DNA of 64,000 nt from Rhodospirillales bacterium (GTDB taxonomy: Bacteria > Pseudomonadota > Alphaproteobacteria > Rhodospirillales > UBA2165). The notes beneath the pieces were generated by a model that worked only from the letters and a program-made list of their open reading frames with translations, searched no databases and was not told the DNA's origin. Each line of letters opens with the position of its first letter. Within the stretch, counting starts at the first letter, position 1. Shown piece after piece: positions 54,215-64,000 of the stretch. The stretch covers positions 70,628-134,627 of the forward strand of contig JAJECC010000047.1 in the NCBI GenBank assembly GCA_022822205.1. The letters are read 5' to 3'. A program made the translations under genes and the position numbers.

Positions 54215-55291
54215 TCAAATCAGTGTCAGCTGGTCACCCGGCGCCGGCGGCGGCGCAAACCGGCTGCTATCGAGCTCGTGCCAGGTCCGGTCCAACCCCA
54301 GGCGGCGTTCGGCGATCTTGAACCGGTCGTTGAGCAGTGCGGCATAGGGGCCATCCCCCCGCATCCGCCGGCCAAATCCCGCCTGATTGAGTTTGCCCTG
54401 CCGGCAGGACCGAATGAGCGTTTCCGCCTTTTGCGCCCGATCGGGAAAATGAGCGCATAGCCACTCGGAAAACACCTCCTTCAGCTCCCAGGGCAATCTC
54501 AGCAGGATATACCCCGCCCGTGTCGCCCCGGCCCCGGCGGCCGCTTCGAGAATATTCTCAAGCTCCTGGTCATTGATCGCCGGGATCATCGGCGCCGCCA
54601 TCACACCGGTGGGGATGCCGGCGGCGCTCAATTGCCGGATGGCCTCCAGACGCTTGTCCGGCCGCGCGGCCCGCGGCTCCATGGTACGAGCCAGTTTTGG
54701 ATCGAGGGTGGTGACCGAGAGAAAGGCATGGACGAGATTGCGCTCGGCCATGGACGAGAGGATATCGAGGTCTCTCAGAATTCCCGCGGACTTGGTAATG
54801 AAGGAGACCGGGTGATCGTATCGGGACAGCACCTCCAGGACGGCGCGGGTTATTCCCAGTTCGCGCTCGGCCGGCTGGTACGCATCGGTATTCACCCCAA
54901 GCGCAATGGGTTTGCATTGGTAGTTCGGTTTCCGCAACTCCGTTTCGAGCAACCCCGCCGCATCGGGTTTGAAGAAAATGCGGCTCTCGAAATCGAGCCC
55001 CGGGGAAAGGCCCAGGTAGGAATGAGTGGGACGGGCAAAGCAATAGACACAGCCGTGCTCGCAGCCCCGATACGGGTTGACCGACCGGTCGAACGGAATA
55101 TCGGGGGAGTCGTTGCGGGCAATGATCGTCCGCGTACTGTCCCTGGTGAGGACGGTCTCGAGGCGGCGGACATCGGGATCCCGCCACCATCCGTCATCGG
55201 CGGCAACCCGGTCTTCGAGTTCGAACCGTCCCGCGGGATTGCCGACAGCCCCCCGGCCCTTCCGCGGCGCATCTGTCAGCGCGTCGATCAT
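54215..55291 (-). CDS. PA0069-family radical SAM protein
   Basis: 358 residues. The cluster motif is Cys77-x3-Cys81-x2-Cys84 in RGCEHGCVYCFARP, which is the radical SAM signature as found in the spore-photoproduct-lyase-related PA0069 family. The following HSYLGLSPGLDFESRIFFK and FITKSAGILRDLDIL blocks are typical. The reaction in this family is unknown. An SOS box directly upstream suggests DNA-damage induction, in line with the LexA regulation reported for PA0069 in Pseudomonas aeruginosa (from memory). Confidence 0.92.
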   Translation of the reverse strand: MIDALTDAPRKGRGAVGNPAGRFELEDRVAADDGWWRDPDVRRLETVLTRDSTRTIIARNDSPDIPFDRSVNPYRGCEHGCVYCFARPTHSYLGLSPGLDFESRIFFKPDAAGLLETELRKPNYQCKPIALGVNTDAYQPAERELGITRAVLEVLSRYDHPVSFITKSAGILRDLDILSSMAERNLVHAFLSVTTLDPKLARTMEPRAARPDKRLEAIRQLSAAGIPTGVMAAPMIPAINDQELENILEAAAGAGATRAGYILLRLPWELKEVFSEWLCAHFPDRAQKAETLIRSCRQGKLNQAGFGRRMRGDGPYAALLNDRFKIAERRLGLDRTWHELDSSRFAPPPAPGDQLTLI

Positions 55292-55314
55292 CGGAATAAC
55301 TTAGCCATAGATGT

Positions 55315-55329
55315 GAACAAATCAAGAAC
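55315..55329 (-). promoter_or_regulatory. LexA (SOS) box upstream of the radical SAM gene
   Basis: On the minus strand GTTC-TTGATTT-GTTC (plus strand GAAC-N7-GAAC) is an exact match to the alphaproteobacterial SOS box GTTC-N7-GTTC. It ends 24 bases before the start codon at 55291, a good position for repression. It could also influence the divergent glycosyltransferase gene at 55375. Confidence 0.75.
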
Positions 55330-55374
55330 AAAAATCGCCATGATCACTGAATCCCGCGTGTTATAGTCCGCGCC

Positions 55375-56043
55375 ATGCTGAGTATCGTGATCCCCGTATT
55401 CAACGCCGCGGAGGGCTTGGCAGCCACTCTCGCCTCGCTCCAATCCCTTGATATGGAGACCGAAATCCTTGTCGTGGACGGCGGCTCGACGGACGAGGGA
55501 CCGGAAATCGCACGATCTCTGGGCGCCGCCGTCATCACGGCCGAACTCGGGCGCGGCCGCCAGTTGCGCGCGGGCGCCGGCAAGACGGCCGGCGAGTGGC
55601 TATTGTTTCTTCACGCGGATACCCGGCTTACCGGTCCGTGGGAGTCTCAGGTCGCCGAATTCATGAATGTCGAAGGAGACGATTGCGCCGCGGTGTTCCG
55701 GTTGGGTCTCGACGACGAGGCGCCCCAGGCCCGGCGGCTGGAACGGATGGTCGGCTGGCGGACCCGCCGCCTCGGCCTTCCCTATGGCGATCAGGGTTTG
55801 CTTATTTCCCGCAAATTCTACGACGAGCTGGGAGGCTTCCGGCCGATGATCATGTTCGAGGACGTGGACATGGTTCGCCGCATAGGCCGGCGCCGCCTCA
55901 AAATGCTGGGCGCCCAGGCGTTGACATCGGCGATCCGCTATCGGCGGGACGGCTATCTTGCCCGGGCGCTCAGAAACAATTTTTGCCTGGCGCTCTATTT
56001 TCTGGGGATTCCGCCGACGGTTATCGAGCGCCTCTATCGATGA
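55375..56043 (+). CDS. TIGR04283-type family 2 glycosyltransferase
   Basis: 222 residues. GT-A fold: LSIVIPVFNAAEGLAATLASL, then EILVVDGGSTDEGPEIAR with the DGGSTD nucleotide contact, LLFLHADTRL (the DxD-like site), and LPYGDQGLLISRKFYDELGGF. This family, with its TIGR04282 partner, forms a recurring pair of unknown product, sometimes placed near arsenosugar genes. The stop overlaps the partner start (ATGA). The acceptor is unknown. Confidence 0.88.
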   Translation: MLSIVIPVFNAAEGLAATLASLQSLDMETEILVVDGGSTDEGPEIARSLGAAVITAELGRGRQLRAGAGKTAGEWLLFLHADTRLTGPWESQVAEFMNVEGDDCAAVFRLGLDDEAPQARRLERMVGWRTRRLGLPYGDQGLLISRKFYDELGGFRPMIMFEDVDMVRRIGRRRLKMLGAQALTSAIRYRRDGYLARALRNNFCLALYFLGIPPTVIERLYR

Positions 56044-56654
56044 GCCTGCGCAATCATCTGATCATCCTTGCAAAGTCCCCGCGGCTGGGAACCGTCAAGA
56101 GCCGGCTGGCCCGGGAAATCGGTTGGGTCGCCGCGACCGGGTTCTACCGCCGCACACTGTGCGATACGGTCCGCAAATTGAGCCGCGATGCGAGGTGGCG
56201 CGCCTGCCTCGCCGTCACGCCGGACCGGGACGTATGGAACCGCGGTCTCTGGCCCGAGGGGATCCCGCGCATAACCCAGGGAAGCGGCGACCTCGGGACC
56301 CGCATGGCCCGCCTGGCCGCGGCGCCGCCTCCGGGACCCGTCGTTATCGTCGGAACCGACATTCCGGCCTTGAAGGCGGACCACATCGCCGACGCCTTCA
56401 ACGCGCTCGGAGATCACGACGTGACCCTCGGGCCGGCCTCGGATGGCGGCTTTTACCTCGTCGGCTTCCGCCGGCGGCCGGCCATGCCCGATGCCTTTTC
56501 GAAGGTGCGCTGGTCTACGCCCCACGCACTTGCGGATACGCTCGACTCGCTTCCGCCGGGGACGACGGCCGCCATGGGCGACGTGCTTTCGGATGTGGAC
56601 GACGGCGCCGCCTTCGACGCCTGGCGGCGGAGCGCCGGCCTCAGCCCTCCATGA
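56040..56654 (+). CDS. TIGR04282-type (DUF2064) nucleotidyl/glycosyltransferase-like protein
   Basis: 204 residues from ATG 56040, overlapping the previous stop. Starts [20 protein letters not shown], the phosphate-binding loop of the GT-A-like family, then [29 protein letters not shown] and [13 protein letters not shown]. These match DUF2064/TIGR04282. It may activate or transfer a sugar with its upstream partner. Its end overlaps the moaB stop on the other strand by 14 bases. Confidence 0.88.
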   Translation: MSLRNHLIILAKSPRLGTVKSRLAREIGWVAATGFYRRTLCDTVRKLSRDARWRACLAVTPDRDVWNRGLWPEGIPRITQGSGDLGTRMARLAAAPPPGPVVIVGTDIPALKADHIADAFNALGDHDVTLGPASDGGFYLVGFRRRPAMPDAFSKVRWSTPHALADTLDSLPPGTTAAMGDVLSDVDDGAAFDAWRRSAGLSPP

Positions 56655-57171
56655 GCCGCGGCATCAACTCGACGAAATTGCACGGCATGAACCGGTAATC
56701 CAGCTGGTGGACCAGTATGTCGTCCCAGGCATCCCGGCAGGCGCCGGGAGATCCGGGGAGCGCAAAGAGATAGGTGCCGCCCGCCACGCCGGCGGTGGCG
56801 CGCGACTGTATGGTCGAGGTGCCGATCTTCTCGTAGCTCAGCATCCGGAACAGTTCGCCAAACCCCGCTATTTCCTTCTCGTAGACCGATGCGAAGGCCT
56901 CGGGAGTTACATCCCGGCCGGTTACGCCGGTTCCGCCGGTGGAAAGCACCACGTCGACTTCCGGATCGGCGATCCATTCCTCGAGCTTGGCGACAATGGC
57001 ATCCCGGTCGTCGGGGACGATCTCGCGCGCCGCCAGTTCGTGGCCGGCGCCCGCGATTCGGTCGACCAACGTGTCGCCGGATTTATCGTCGTCGAGAGTT
57101 CGGGTATCTGAAACGGTCAGGACCGCGATGTTGACGGGAAGGAACTCCCGCTCACTTTTCTGTTCGCTCAT
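56641..57171 (-). CDS. moaB: Molybdenum cofactor biosynthesis protein MoaB
   Basis: 176 residues from ATG 57171. The MoCF-binding fold shows [38 protein letters not shown], and [20 protein letters not shown]. MoaB/MogA proteins adenylate molybdopterin before metal insertion, so the organism should make molybdoenzymes. The start overlaps the end of the lytic transglycosylase gene by 20 bases. The upstream in-frame ATG at 57243 lies deep inside that gene and was not used. Confidence 0.94.
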   Translation of the reverse strand: MSEQKSEREFLPVNIAVLTVSDTRTLDDDKSGDTLVDRIAGAGHELAAREIVPDDRDAIVAKLEEWIADPEVDVVLSTGGTGVTGRDVTPEAFASVYEKEIAGFGELFRMLSYEKIGTSTIQSRATAGVAGGTYLFALPGSPGACRDAWDDILVHQLDYRFMPCNFVELMPRLMEG

Positions 57172-59020
57172 CCCGGGCAACCTCCACGCCATTCGGACCG
57201 AGCCGATGGTAGGACGGCCATTCCCCCGCGGCAACCGCATCAAGACTGGGGGTCGGCCGGCCGAAGCGGGCGCGATAGATCCAGTAATTGGTCAACACCC
57301 GCTCGACGAAGATGCGCGTTTCCCGCAACGGGATGCTCTCGATGAAGAGCAGGGGGTCGCCCTCGCCGCCCGCTTGCCGCTGCCACTTTCGGAGATTTCC
57401 GGGCCCGGCGTTCCAGGCAACGGCCATGCGGAACAGATCCCCGCCGATGTAGGGCTCATTCAGAAGAATATTGATGTAGCGCTGACCCAGTTCGACATTG
57501 GTCTCCGGGTCGAACAGAGCGCGCCGCTTGGCGCCCCGATAGCGCCGGTCCCGGGCGATAAAGCTGGCGGTACGGGGCATGATCTGCATCAGCCCGCGGG
57601 CGCCCGCCCGGCTCTTGGCGTCGGGGTTGAAGCCTGATTCCTGGCGGATCAAGGCCAGCACCAGCGCGGTGTCCTGGACACGCTCATCCGCGGCCGGAAG
57701 GCTCGGCACCGGATAGGCGGTGCTGTCGTAAAGGCTGGAGCCGCTCTTCACCAGCATATTGCCGAGGCGCATGGCCAGCGAGGGCAGCCGCGCCCGGTCG
57801 GCGAGCGCCAGCATGGCCCTGGCCAGTTCAGGCGAGGCCTGCCGGAAAAGGTATCGAAGTTCCCGCTCGGCACGGCGATCCTGCCCCACCTGCAGCAGCG
57901 TTACGGCCCTTGCGCCGCCCGGTGCTTCGGCCAGCTGCCGGAGGGCCTCTTCTTGAAGCGGCGGCGGCGCCCAGTTGTAGCTGACGTCCAGACCCAGCTG
58001 CCGCCGGGCAAGAATACCGTAGAACGTCCGGGGATAGGCCGAGGCTTCTTCCAGCCAGCCATTCACCCGCTCCGGCCGCTTGGCTTTGAGCTCCGCGCGC
58101 GCCGCCCAGAAGGCGCCGGCGGTCGATAGCCACGGTGAGGAATAATCCGATGTCGCGACCTCGCCGAAATGGGTGGCCGCCTCATCAAACCTGCCGAGAC
58201 GCCATTTCGCGAGGCCGGCGGTCCAATGGGCGGACGGAATGAACTTGCCCGAGCGCTTGATCGCGCGGCCCGTCCACTCGGCGGCCCACGCATATCGTCC
58301 ATGGGCGTAATAGGCGGCGCCGAGAGCGGCCTGGAACCGGTCGTACTGGCCCGGGTGGAATAGCCGCTTGGTTTCCGTGGCGCGGATCCGCTGTTTTGCG
58401 GCCTTGGTCCAGCCCTTGCGGAGATGCCGGGAAATCTCGCGCCGGATTTGACGCGCCCGGTTTCGGTCGGCCCGGTTCAATTTCCTGGTCGGCCGGTAGA
58501 CCTTGGTGGTGACCGCGCCGTCATGTCCCGAGCCCGCCAGGCGCTGTCCGGTGGGCGGTTTCGGCATCTTCCAATTCTTGGGCCGGCGGCGAAGCGCCAG
58601 CTTATAGAGCCGCCGGGCATCCGGATGGTCCGCATATTGATCCATCCAGGCCTTCAGCTCCTTGTAACGGGAACGATACTTGGTTGGATGCAAATAGCGT
58701 TGCGCCAAAACATGTCCCATCAGCACCCGGTTCTCCAGGGTCTTGATGATCTTGTCGGCGGCCTTCCATTCGCCATTTTTTTGCAGGCTGAAGATCACCC
58801 GATAGCGGCTGATGTCGGTCTCGCCGAGGATCGACGGCAGCCGATTGGTGGTCCAGTTCTCGAAGGCGCCTTCGGTGAGCGCGGCCGACTCGGATGGCGC
58901 AGGCAGCGGCTTGTCGGCGGCGAGTACACTCGAAGGCATGGCCGCCAGACCGGCGGCCATTGTTCCAATCACTGCTGCTCTCAGGCCGACAGTGGCACTC
59001 AACCCCACCCGCTCCCTCAA
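57152..59020 (-). CDS. slt: Lytic transglycosylase (Slt70-like)
   Basis: About 620 residues. After a signal peptide ([21 protein letters not shown]), a long superhelical U-domain with TPR-like helices precedes the C-terminal SLT domain. That domain has [19 protein letters not shown] with the catalytic Glu, GLMQIMP and VAWNAGPGN. It cleaves glycan strands of peptidoglycan with 1,6-anhydro product. No ATG is in frame upstream of the signal peptide; TTG 59020, GTG 59008 and TTG 59002 compete, and GAGGGAG lies between them. The frame stays open to TTG 59113. I chose 59020 because it gives the basic n-region MRER. Confidence 0.9.
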   Translation of the reverse strand: MRERVGLSATVGLRAAVIGTMAAGLAAMPSSVLAADKPLPAPSESAALTEGAFENWTTNRLPSILGETDISRYRVIFSLQKNGEWKAADKIIKTLENRVLMGHVLAQRYLHPTKYRSRYKELKAWMDQYADHPDARRLYKLALRRRPKNWKMPKPPTGQRLAGSGHDGAVTTKVYRPTRKLNRADRNRARQIRREISRHLRKGWTKAAKQRIRATETKRLFHPGQYDRFQAALGAAYYAHGRYAWAAEWTGRAIKRSGKFIPSAHWTAGLAKWRLGRFDEAATHFGEVATSDYSSPWLSTAGAFWAARAELKAKRPERVNGWLEEASAYPRTFYGILARRQLGLDVSYNWAPPPLQEEALRQLAEAPGGARAVTLLQVGQDRRAERELRYLFRQASPELARAMLALADRARLPSLAMRLGNMLVKSGSSLYDSTAYPVPSLPAADERVQDTALVLALIRQESGFNPDAKSRAGARGLMQIMPRTASFIARDRRYRGAKRRALFDPETNVELGQRYINILLNEPYIGGDLFRMAVAWNAGPGNLRKWQRQAGGEGDPLLFIESIPLRETRIFVERVLTNYWIYRARFGRPTPSLDAVAAGEWPSYHRLGPNGVEVARDERTEK

Positions 59021-59134
59021 ACCTTTGATTCGAAAGACTTTTTTCGCATGATCCGCGCGTATAGAAGATAGAATAATCGAGTCATTCAGGCAAGCAAGGC
59101 TAAAAGTCCGCAAAATATTGGGACGTTTGGCCGG

Positions 59135-59968
59135 CTAGTGTGCGGGACCGTCCAGTTTCCGGCGAATCTCCAACAGATCGCGCCACGCCTGGCGCTTGTT
59201 GGCCGGCGAGCGCAGCAGGTAGGCCGGATGAAACGTCGCCATGGTATCCACCGGCGCCGACATGTGCGCGGTCGAATAGCTGTGCCAGGAGCCGCGCAGC
59301 CGGGTAATGCCTTCGGCCCGCCCGAGGAGAGTCTTGGCGGCGGGTCCGCCTAGAGGCACCAGCACATCGGGGGCGGCCAATTCGATATGCCGTTCGACGA
59401 ACGGCAAACAAGCGGCGATCTCGTCCGTGGTCGGATTGCGGTTCCCGGGCGGCCGCCAGAAGACAATGTTCGTGACGTAGAACTTCTCCCGGTCGTAGCC
59501 GATGGTTTCGAGCATCCGGTCGAGCAGCCGGCCGCTGGGACCGACGAACGGCAGTCCTTGCCGGTCCTCCTCGGCCCCGGGCGCTTCGCCGACGAACATC
59601 AGCCGCGCCTCCGGATTGCCATCGGCGAATACCGTATTTGTGGCCGTCTTTTTGAGGCCGCACTCCTCGAAGCTCTCAACCGCCGCCTTGAGTTCGGCAA
59701 CCGAATTGGCCTCTGCCGCCAAGGTCCACGCCGCTTGAACCGCCTGACTCACCCGGCCGCCATTCGGAGGCGCGGGCGCTTCACCGGCAGTTGCTTGAGG
59801 AACATCCCGCGCGGCGCGGCGCGCGGGCGGCGGACGTTTCTCCCGCGCCGGCTCACTCGCAGCCTGCCGGGCCAAAGCGAACCGGTCGATCGGGGATTCG
59901 CCAATGGTCTCGTCGACCCCGGCCTCGAGGTGGAACCGGAGGATTTCGGCGGTGGGTGGATTGGCCAT
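59135..59968 (-). CDS. Type 4 uracil-DNA glycosylase
   Basis: 277 residues. An about 115-residue N-terminal part (variable, Pro/Ala-rich in the middle) precedes the UDG core: [19 protein letters not shown] with the first iron-sulfur cysteine, [35 protein letters not shown] and [12 protein letters not shown]. This is the 4Fe-4S family 4 enzyme that removes uracil from DNA, and it is often called a phage SPO1 DNA polymerase-related protein. ATG 59968 was chosen; the frame is open far upstream over the divergent ETF-QO gene but is not coding there. Confidence 0.93.
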   Translation of the reverse strand: MANPPTAEILRFHLEAGVDETIGESPIDRFALARQAASEPAREKRPPPARRAARDVPQATAGEAPAPPNGGRVSQAVQAAWTLAAEANSVAELKAAVESFEECGLKKTATNTVFADGNPEARLMFVGEAPGAEEDRQGLPFVGPSGRLLDRMLETIGYDREKFYVTNIVFWRPPGNRNPTTDEIAACLPFVERHIELAAPDVLVPLGGPAAKTLLGRAEGITRLRGSWHSYSTAHMSAPVDTMATFHPAYLLRSPANKRQAWRDLLEIRRKLDGPAH

Positions 59969-60061
59969 GAGACGATAATAACAAAGTCCCGTCGCCGCGC
60001 CACGCCTCAACTGGACGGACGGCGCGTGATGTGATGTGATTTCCGGACAATCGATCTTGGG

Positions 60062-61699
60062 ATGTCTTTCCATATGGAACGGGAATTCATGGAGTTCGAC
60101 GTGGTCATCGTCGGCGCGGGTCCTTCCGGCCTCGCCGCGGCGATCCGTCTCAAACAACTGGCGGCCGAAAAGGAAACCGGGATAAGCATCTGCGTGGTCG
60201 AGAAGGGATCCGAAGTGGGCGCACATATTCTTTCCGGCGCGGTCTTCGAGCCCCGGGCCCTGGATGAACTCCTCCCCGATTGGAAGGAACGCGGCGCGCC
60301 GCTCCACACGCCGGCCGAGGATGACCGTTTTCTGCTGCTGAGCGAAAAAGGCGCGACGCGCCTCCCAACCCCGCCGCAGATGCACAACATGGGCAACTAC
60401 ATCATCAGCCTCGGCAACTTCTGCCGCTGGCTCGCCGAACAGGCGGAGGCGCTCGAGGTCGAGATCTACCCCGGCTTCGCGGCGGCCGAGGTGCTGTTCG
60501 ACGAAGCGGGGCGGGTCTCCGGAATCGTCACCGGCGACATGGGCGTCGGCCGCGACGGTCAACCGACGGAGATGCACCAGCCGGGCATCGAGCTTCGCGC
60601 CAAGTTCACCCTGTTCGGCGAGGGGTGCCGAGGCTCCCTGTCCAAGCAGCTGATCGAAAAATTCGAGCTCGACGCGGATAGCGACCCCCAGACCTATGGC
60701 ATCGGCATCAAGGAACTGTGGGAAGTGCCGCCGGAACAGCACCATGCCGGCCGGGTGGTTCATACGGTCGGCTGGCCGCTAGGCAGCGACACCTATGGGG
60801 GCTCGTTCATCTATCACCTGGAAGACAACCAGGTGGCGGTCGGCTTCGTGATCGGCCTCGATTACCGGAACCCGCACTTGAGCCCGTTCGACGAAATGCA
60901 GCGGTTCAAGCTGCACCCCGCCATCCGCCCGACATTCGAGGGCGGCAAGCGGATTGCCTACGGGGCGCGGGCCCTGGTCGAGGGCGGATTGCAGTCGCAG
61001 CCCAAGCTGACATTTCCGGGCGGCGCCCTGATCGGCGATTCGGCGGGATTTCTGAACGTGCCCAAGATCAAGGGCAGTCACGCCGCCATGAAGTCCGGCA
61101 TGATGGCCGCCGAGGCCGCCTTCGCCGCCCTCGGCGACGGGACGCCGGGCGACCTCGGCGCTTATCCGGCGGCCTACAAATCATCGTGGCTTTGGACCGA
61201 GCTCAAGAAGGCCCGGAACATCCGCCCATCGTTCCGCTGGGGTCTGTGGCCGGGGTTGATCTACTCGGCCATCGACACCTATCTGTTCGGCGGCAATGCG
61301 CCCTGGACACTGAAGCATCACGCGGATCACACCCGGCTCCGGAAGGCATCCGAGATGCCGAAGATCGAGTACCCCAAGCCCGACGGAGAAATCACATTCG
61401 ACAAGCTGTCCTCGGTGTTCATTTCCAACACCAATCATGAGGAAAATCAGCCTGTCCATCTGACGCTCGAGGACGACGGCGTGCCCACCGGCGTCAATCT
61501 CGCGGACTATGACGGGCCGGAAGCCCGGTACTGCCCGGCGGGCGTCTATGAATTCGTCGAGGAAAGCGGGCAGACCCGGCTTCAGATCAATGCCCAGAAC
61601 TGCGTCCACTGCAAAACCTGCGATATCAAGGACCCCACCCAGAACATCGTATGGGTGGTGCCCGAGGGCGGCGGCGGACCCAATTATCCCAATATGTAA
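60062..61699 (+). CDS. Electron transfer flavoprotein-ubiquinone oxidoreductase
   Basis: 545 residues. FAD motif [17 protein letters not shown] at the N-terminus, the membrane-facing quinone region in the middle ([20 protein letters not shown]), and a C-terminal ferredoxin-like cluster: [11 protein letters not shown], then [18 protein letters not shown], giving four Cys for a [4Fe-4S] centre. It passes electrons from ETF (etfBA at 47.4-49.0 kb) to ubiquinone. ATG 60062 and ATG 60074 are both possible starts. Known from mitochondria and alphaproteobacteria. Confidence 0.97.
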   Translation: MSFHMEREFMEFDVVIVGAGPSGLAAAIRLKQLAAEKETGISICVVEKGSEVGAHILSGAVFEPRALDELLPDWKERGAPLHTPAEDDRFLLLSEKGATRLPTPPQMHNMGNYIISLGNFCRWLAEQAEALEVEIYPGFAAAEVLFDEAGRVSGIVTGDMGVGRDGQPTEMHQPGIELRAKFTLFGEGCRGSLSKQLIEKFELDADSDPQTYGIGIKELWEVPPEQHHAGRVVHTVGWPLGSDTYGGSFIYHLEDNQVAVGFVIGLDYRNPHLSPFDEMQRFKLHPAIRPTFEGGKRIAYGARALVEGGLQSQPKLTFPGGALIGDSAGFLNVPKIKGSHAAMKSGMMAAEAAFAALGDGTPGDLGAYPAAYKSSWLWTELKKARNIRPSFRWGLWPGLIYSAIDTYLFGGNAPWTLKHHADHTRLRKASEMPKIEYPKPDGEITFDKLSSVFISNTNHEENQPVHLTLEDDGVPTGVNLADYDGPEARYCPAGVYEFVEESGQTRLQINAQNCVHCKTCDIKDPTQNIVWVVPEGGGGPNYPNM

Positions 61700-61815
61700 A
61701 TTCTTGATCCGGTCGTGAAGAATCCCGCGCCATTTGGAGCTTGTGGACCCATGGTCAGGCGTTACACTTGCGGCCCTCTGGGGGATTGACCGCCAGTTCA
61801 GGAGATCCAGACCCG

Positions 61816-63537
61816 GTGCGGAAACTCCATTGCCTACAGGCCGCCGCCGTTGCTCTAATTGCCGGCGCGGCCGCACTGCATCCGACAACCGGCTTCAGCG
61901 CCTCGGCCCCCGAAACCGAGGTCGGGCCCACCGCGGCGGGTAATTATCTTGCCGGCCGCCACGCTCAATTCGAGCGGCGCACGGCGGCCGCCGCCGATTT
62001 CTACCTCGCCGCCCTCAAGGATGAACCCGACAATCAGGACCTGCTGCGCCGCACCTTTCTGATCCTTGCCGCCGACGGACGGGTCGGCGACTCGCTCCCG
62101 CTGGCCCGGCGCCTGTTGAAGCTTGCCGGCACCGACGCGGCCCTGGCGGTGATGACCGTCGGCATCGCCGAACTGGCCGACGGCGATCCGGCCGCGGCCC
62201 AGGAGCATTTCGAGTCCCTGCCCAATACGGGTCTCAACACGTTTTTTCTGCCGCTGGTCAAGGCCTGGCTGCTGGCCGGAGAGAAGAAATACGACGAGGC
62301 CCTCGCCGAACTGGACGGCAAGGCGACCAATTCGGGCCTCGAAATTCTCTACAGCACGCATATGGCGCTGATCAACGAGGTCGCGGGGAACGCAGCGGCC
62401 GCCGGGGAGGCCTACAAAGCCGCCGCCGGCAAGCGGCAACGAACGAACCTCAGACTCACCCAGCTCCAGGGAGAATTTCTGGAGCGGGCGGGTCAAAAGG
62501 AGAGTGCCAAGGCGGCGTATGACGCCTATATGGCGGAGCACCCGAACTCGACGGTGCTGGAAGGCAGCTTAAAACGGCTCGACGGCGGACCAAAACCGCC
62601 CGTCCGGGTGAAGACGGCCCGGGAGGGCGTGGCCGAGGCGCTGTTCAGCCTCGCAGGCTCCATTCGCCAACAAGACTCCTTCGAGACCATGCTGTACGCC
62701 CGGCTGGCGCTGCATTTGAAACCCCGCATGGACATCGCGAAACTGCTGGTCGCGGAGGTGCTCGAAGGGGACGAACGCCTGGCGGAGTCCAATGCGGTCT
62801 ACCGGCAAATCGGGCGGACCTCCGGCTTCTCCTGGTCCGCACGGCTTCGCATCGCCTCGAACCTGGACCGGCTGGACAAGACCGAACAGGCCGTCCTGGA
62901 ACTCCGCTCTCTGGCGCAGGAACGCCAGGACCGCTACGACGCCCTGGTGAGCATGGGGGACATTTTCCGCCGGCGCGAGCGTTACCGCGAGGCGGCCGAT
63001 GCCTATGCGGATGCCCGGGCCCGCATCCCCAGCCTGGAGCCTCGGCATTGGACCCTGCTTTACGCGATAGGGATTGCACACGAACGGCTGAAGGAATGGC
63101 CGAAGGCGGAACCGGCCTTCCTGAAGGCGCTGGAACTGCAACCCGACCAGCCCTTCGTGCTCAACTATCTCGGCTATTCGTGGGTCGAATTGGGCAAGAA
63201 CCTCGACCGGGCCAAGGGCATGATCGAAACGGCGGTCGAGAAACGCCCGACCGACGGCTATATCGTCGATAGCCTGGGCTGGGTTCTTTACCGGCTCGGC
63301 GACCTGCCCGGCGCGGTCAGGAACCTGGAGCGCGCCGTGGAATTGCGCCCCGAAGATCCCACCATCAACGATCACCTGGGCGACGTCTATTGGCTCGTCG
63401 GCCGCAAAAACGAAGCGCGCTTCCAATGGCAGCGGTCACTGATCCTGGAGCCCGAAAAGGACCTCGAGGCCAAGATCAAGGACAAGCTCGAAAACGGGTT
63501 CGATCCCGAAAAGCACGGCAAACCCGCCGGCAACTAG
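61816..63537 (+). CDS. Exported TPR-repeat protein
   Basis: 573 residues from GTG 61816 (AGGAGA lies at 61800-61805; the frame is open from 61741 but has no better start). A signal peptide is followed by about 12 tetratricopeptide-like helical pairs, clearest in the last 150 residues: LNYLGYSWVELGKNLDRAKG, then SLGWVLYRLGDLPGAVRNLERA and DHLGDVYWLVGRKNEAR. It should be a periplasmic or outer-membrane-associated scaffold. A position between ETF-QO and ispE is a known alphaproteobacterial gene order. Function unknown. Confidence 0.87.
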   Translation: MRKLHCLQAAAVALIAGAAALHPTTGFSASAPETEVGPTAAGNYLAGRHAQFERRTAAAADFYLAALKDEPDNQDLLRRTFLILAADGRVGDSLPLARRLLKLAGTDAALAVMTVGIAELADGDPAAAQEHFESLPNTGLNTFFLPLVKAWLLAGEKKYDEALAELDGKATNSGLEILYSTHMALINEVAGNAAAAGEAYKAAAGKRQRTNLRLTQLQGEFLERAGQKESAKAAYDAYMAEHPNSTVLEGSLKRLDGGPKPPVRVKTAREGVAEALFSLAGSIRQQDSFETMLYARLALHLKPRMDIAKLLVAEVLEGDERLAESNAVYRQIGRTSGFSWSARLRIASNLDRLDKTEQAVLELRSLAQERQDRYDALVSMGDIFRRRERYREAADAYADARARIPSLEPRHWTLLYAIGIAHERLKEWPKAEPAFLKALELQPDQPFVLNYLGYSWVELGKNLDRAKGMIETAVEKRPTDGYIVDSLGWVLYRLGDLPGAVRNLERAVELRPEDPTINDHLGDVYWLVGRKNEARFQWQRSLILEPEKDLEAKIKDKLENGFDPEKHGKPAGN

Positions 63538-63564
63538 CCGATCCACCACTCAGCGAGGCGCACG

Positions 63565-64000
63565 TTGAGCCGCGTCATCACCCGGGCAGCCCCCGCCAAG
63601 ATCAATCTCTATCTCCGGATAACCGGCAAACGGGAGGACGGCTATCACCTGCTGGACAGTCTCGTCGCCTTTGCCGGCGCCGGAGACGTCGTCACCGCCC
63701 GGGCCGCCGGGGATCTGTCGCTGACGATCGACGGTCCGTTCGCCGGCGGGTTGTCCGCGGACGGCGACAACCTTGTCCTTCGCGCCGCCCACGCACTCCG
63801 CGCCGCCTCGGGTTCGACAAACGGGGCAAGACTTGGCCTGACGAAAAACCTGCCCGTGTCGTCCGGCATCGGCGGCGGTTCCGCCGATGCCGCCGCGGCG
63901 CTGCTGGCCTCAAGGGAACTATGGGAGCTCGACATCGACGATGCCGGGCTCGCGGCGCTGGGATTGGCGTTGGGCGCGGATGTGCCCGTCTGCCTCTCCG
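63565..64000 (+). CDS. ispE: 4-diphosphocytidyl-2-C-methyl-D-erythritol kinase (partial, 3' end missing)
   Basis: The frame starts at TTG 63565 (GAGG upstream at about 63555) and is cut by the window end after about 145 residues. Visible are [28 protein letters not shown], and the GHMP kinase ATP loop [17 protein letters not shown]. IspE phosphorylates the diphosphocytidyl intermediate of the MEP pathway for isoprenoids. It lies 27 bases after the TPR gene. Confidence 0.96.
   Translation, partial: MSRVITRAAPAKINLYLRITGKREDGYHLLDSLVAFAGAGDVVTARAAGDLSLTIDGPFAGGLSADGDNLVLRAAHALRAASGSTNGARLGLTKNLPVSSGIGGGSADAAAALLASRELWELDIDDAGLAALGLALGADVPVCLS

Overview
The window reads as ordinary chromosome of a high-GC alphaproteobacterium. 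The evidence is a CcrM-type adenine methyltransferase, the order obgE-proB-proA-nadD-rsfS-rlmH-gpmI-envC-ctpA-rppH, metX-metW divergent from hisC-tyrC, an argH-small lipoprotein-lysA trio, a gene train running from a DUF4175-like protein through a zinc-ribbon protein to ftsEX, a short B12-dependent ribonucleotide reductase, and a GTTC-N7-GTTC SOS box. A Rhodospirillales-like relative is my inference from gene order. Coding density is very high, genes often overlap by 1-4 bases, and GTG/TTG starts are common.

Layout. 1-4.3 kb: end of an MscS-like channel, an oligopeptidase B-like S9 peptidase, a membrane metal-dependent hydrolase and a TauD-like dioxygenase. 4.3-5.86 kb: a low-GC patch with one Fic-domain gene and an AT-rich flank carrying a degenerate 19-bp direct repeat, probably acquired DNA. 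5.9-7.7 kb: a secreted serine hydrolase, a secreted lectin-like protein and tRNA-Ser(CGA). 7.9-18.5 kb: rplU-rpmA with a strong terminator, then a ten-gene train for GTPase Obg, proline, NAD, ribosome silencing/methylation, glycolysis, cell-wall activation and RNA decapping. 18.7-21.6 kb: a two-subunit 2-oxoacid:ferredoxin oxidoreductase. 21.7-29.1 kb: cupin, methyltransferase, methionine genes (metXW), hisC-tyrC, DUF2125 and a DMT exporter. 29.1-31.3 kb: benzoate-type CoA ligase with a MarR regulator. 31.5-32 kb: a 55-aa small protein with an unusually structured intergenic region. 32-37.1 kb: aminopeptidase P, a CheZ-like relic, argH, LptM-like lipoprotein and lysA. 37.2-43.7 kb: DUF4175-like protein, zinc-ribbon protein, ftsEX, a DUF218 protein and plsC. 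44-49.96 kb: nrdJ, HIG1 protein, cobalamin adenosyltransferase, etfBA and 3-hydroxybutyryl-CoA dehydrogenase. 50-53.2 kb: ccrM, rnhB and a Kef-type antiporter. 53.3-57.2 kb: DUF952, an Asp-rich protein, an SOS-boxed radical SAM protein, two glycosyltransferase-like genes and moaB. 57-64 kb: lytic transglycosylase, type-4 uracil-DNA glycosylase, ETF-ubiquinone oxidoreductase, a TPR protein and the start of ispE.

The genes form several coherent modules. ETF, ETF-QO and hydroxyacyl-CoA dehydrogenase pass fatty-acid electrons to quinone. NrdJ and the adenosyltransferase share adenosylcobalamin. EnvC-like activator, CtpA, FtsEX and Slt all serve wall remodelling and division. No CRISPR array, prophage, complete transposon or recognisable defence system was found. 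The most informative non-coding signals are a GANTC cluster in front of ccrM, an SOS operator in front of the radical SAM gene, a DnaA-box pair in front of nrdJ, and the structured region around 31.8 kb.
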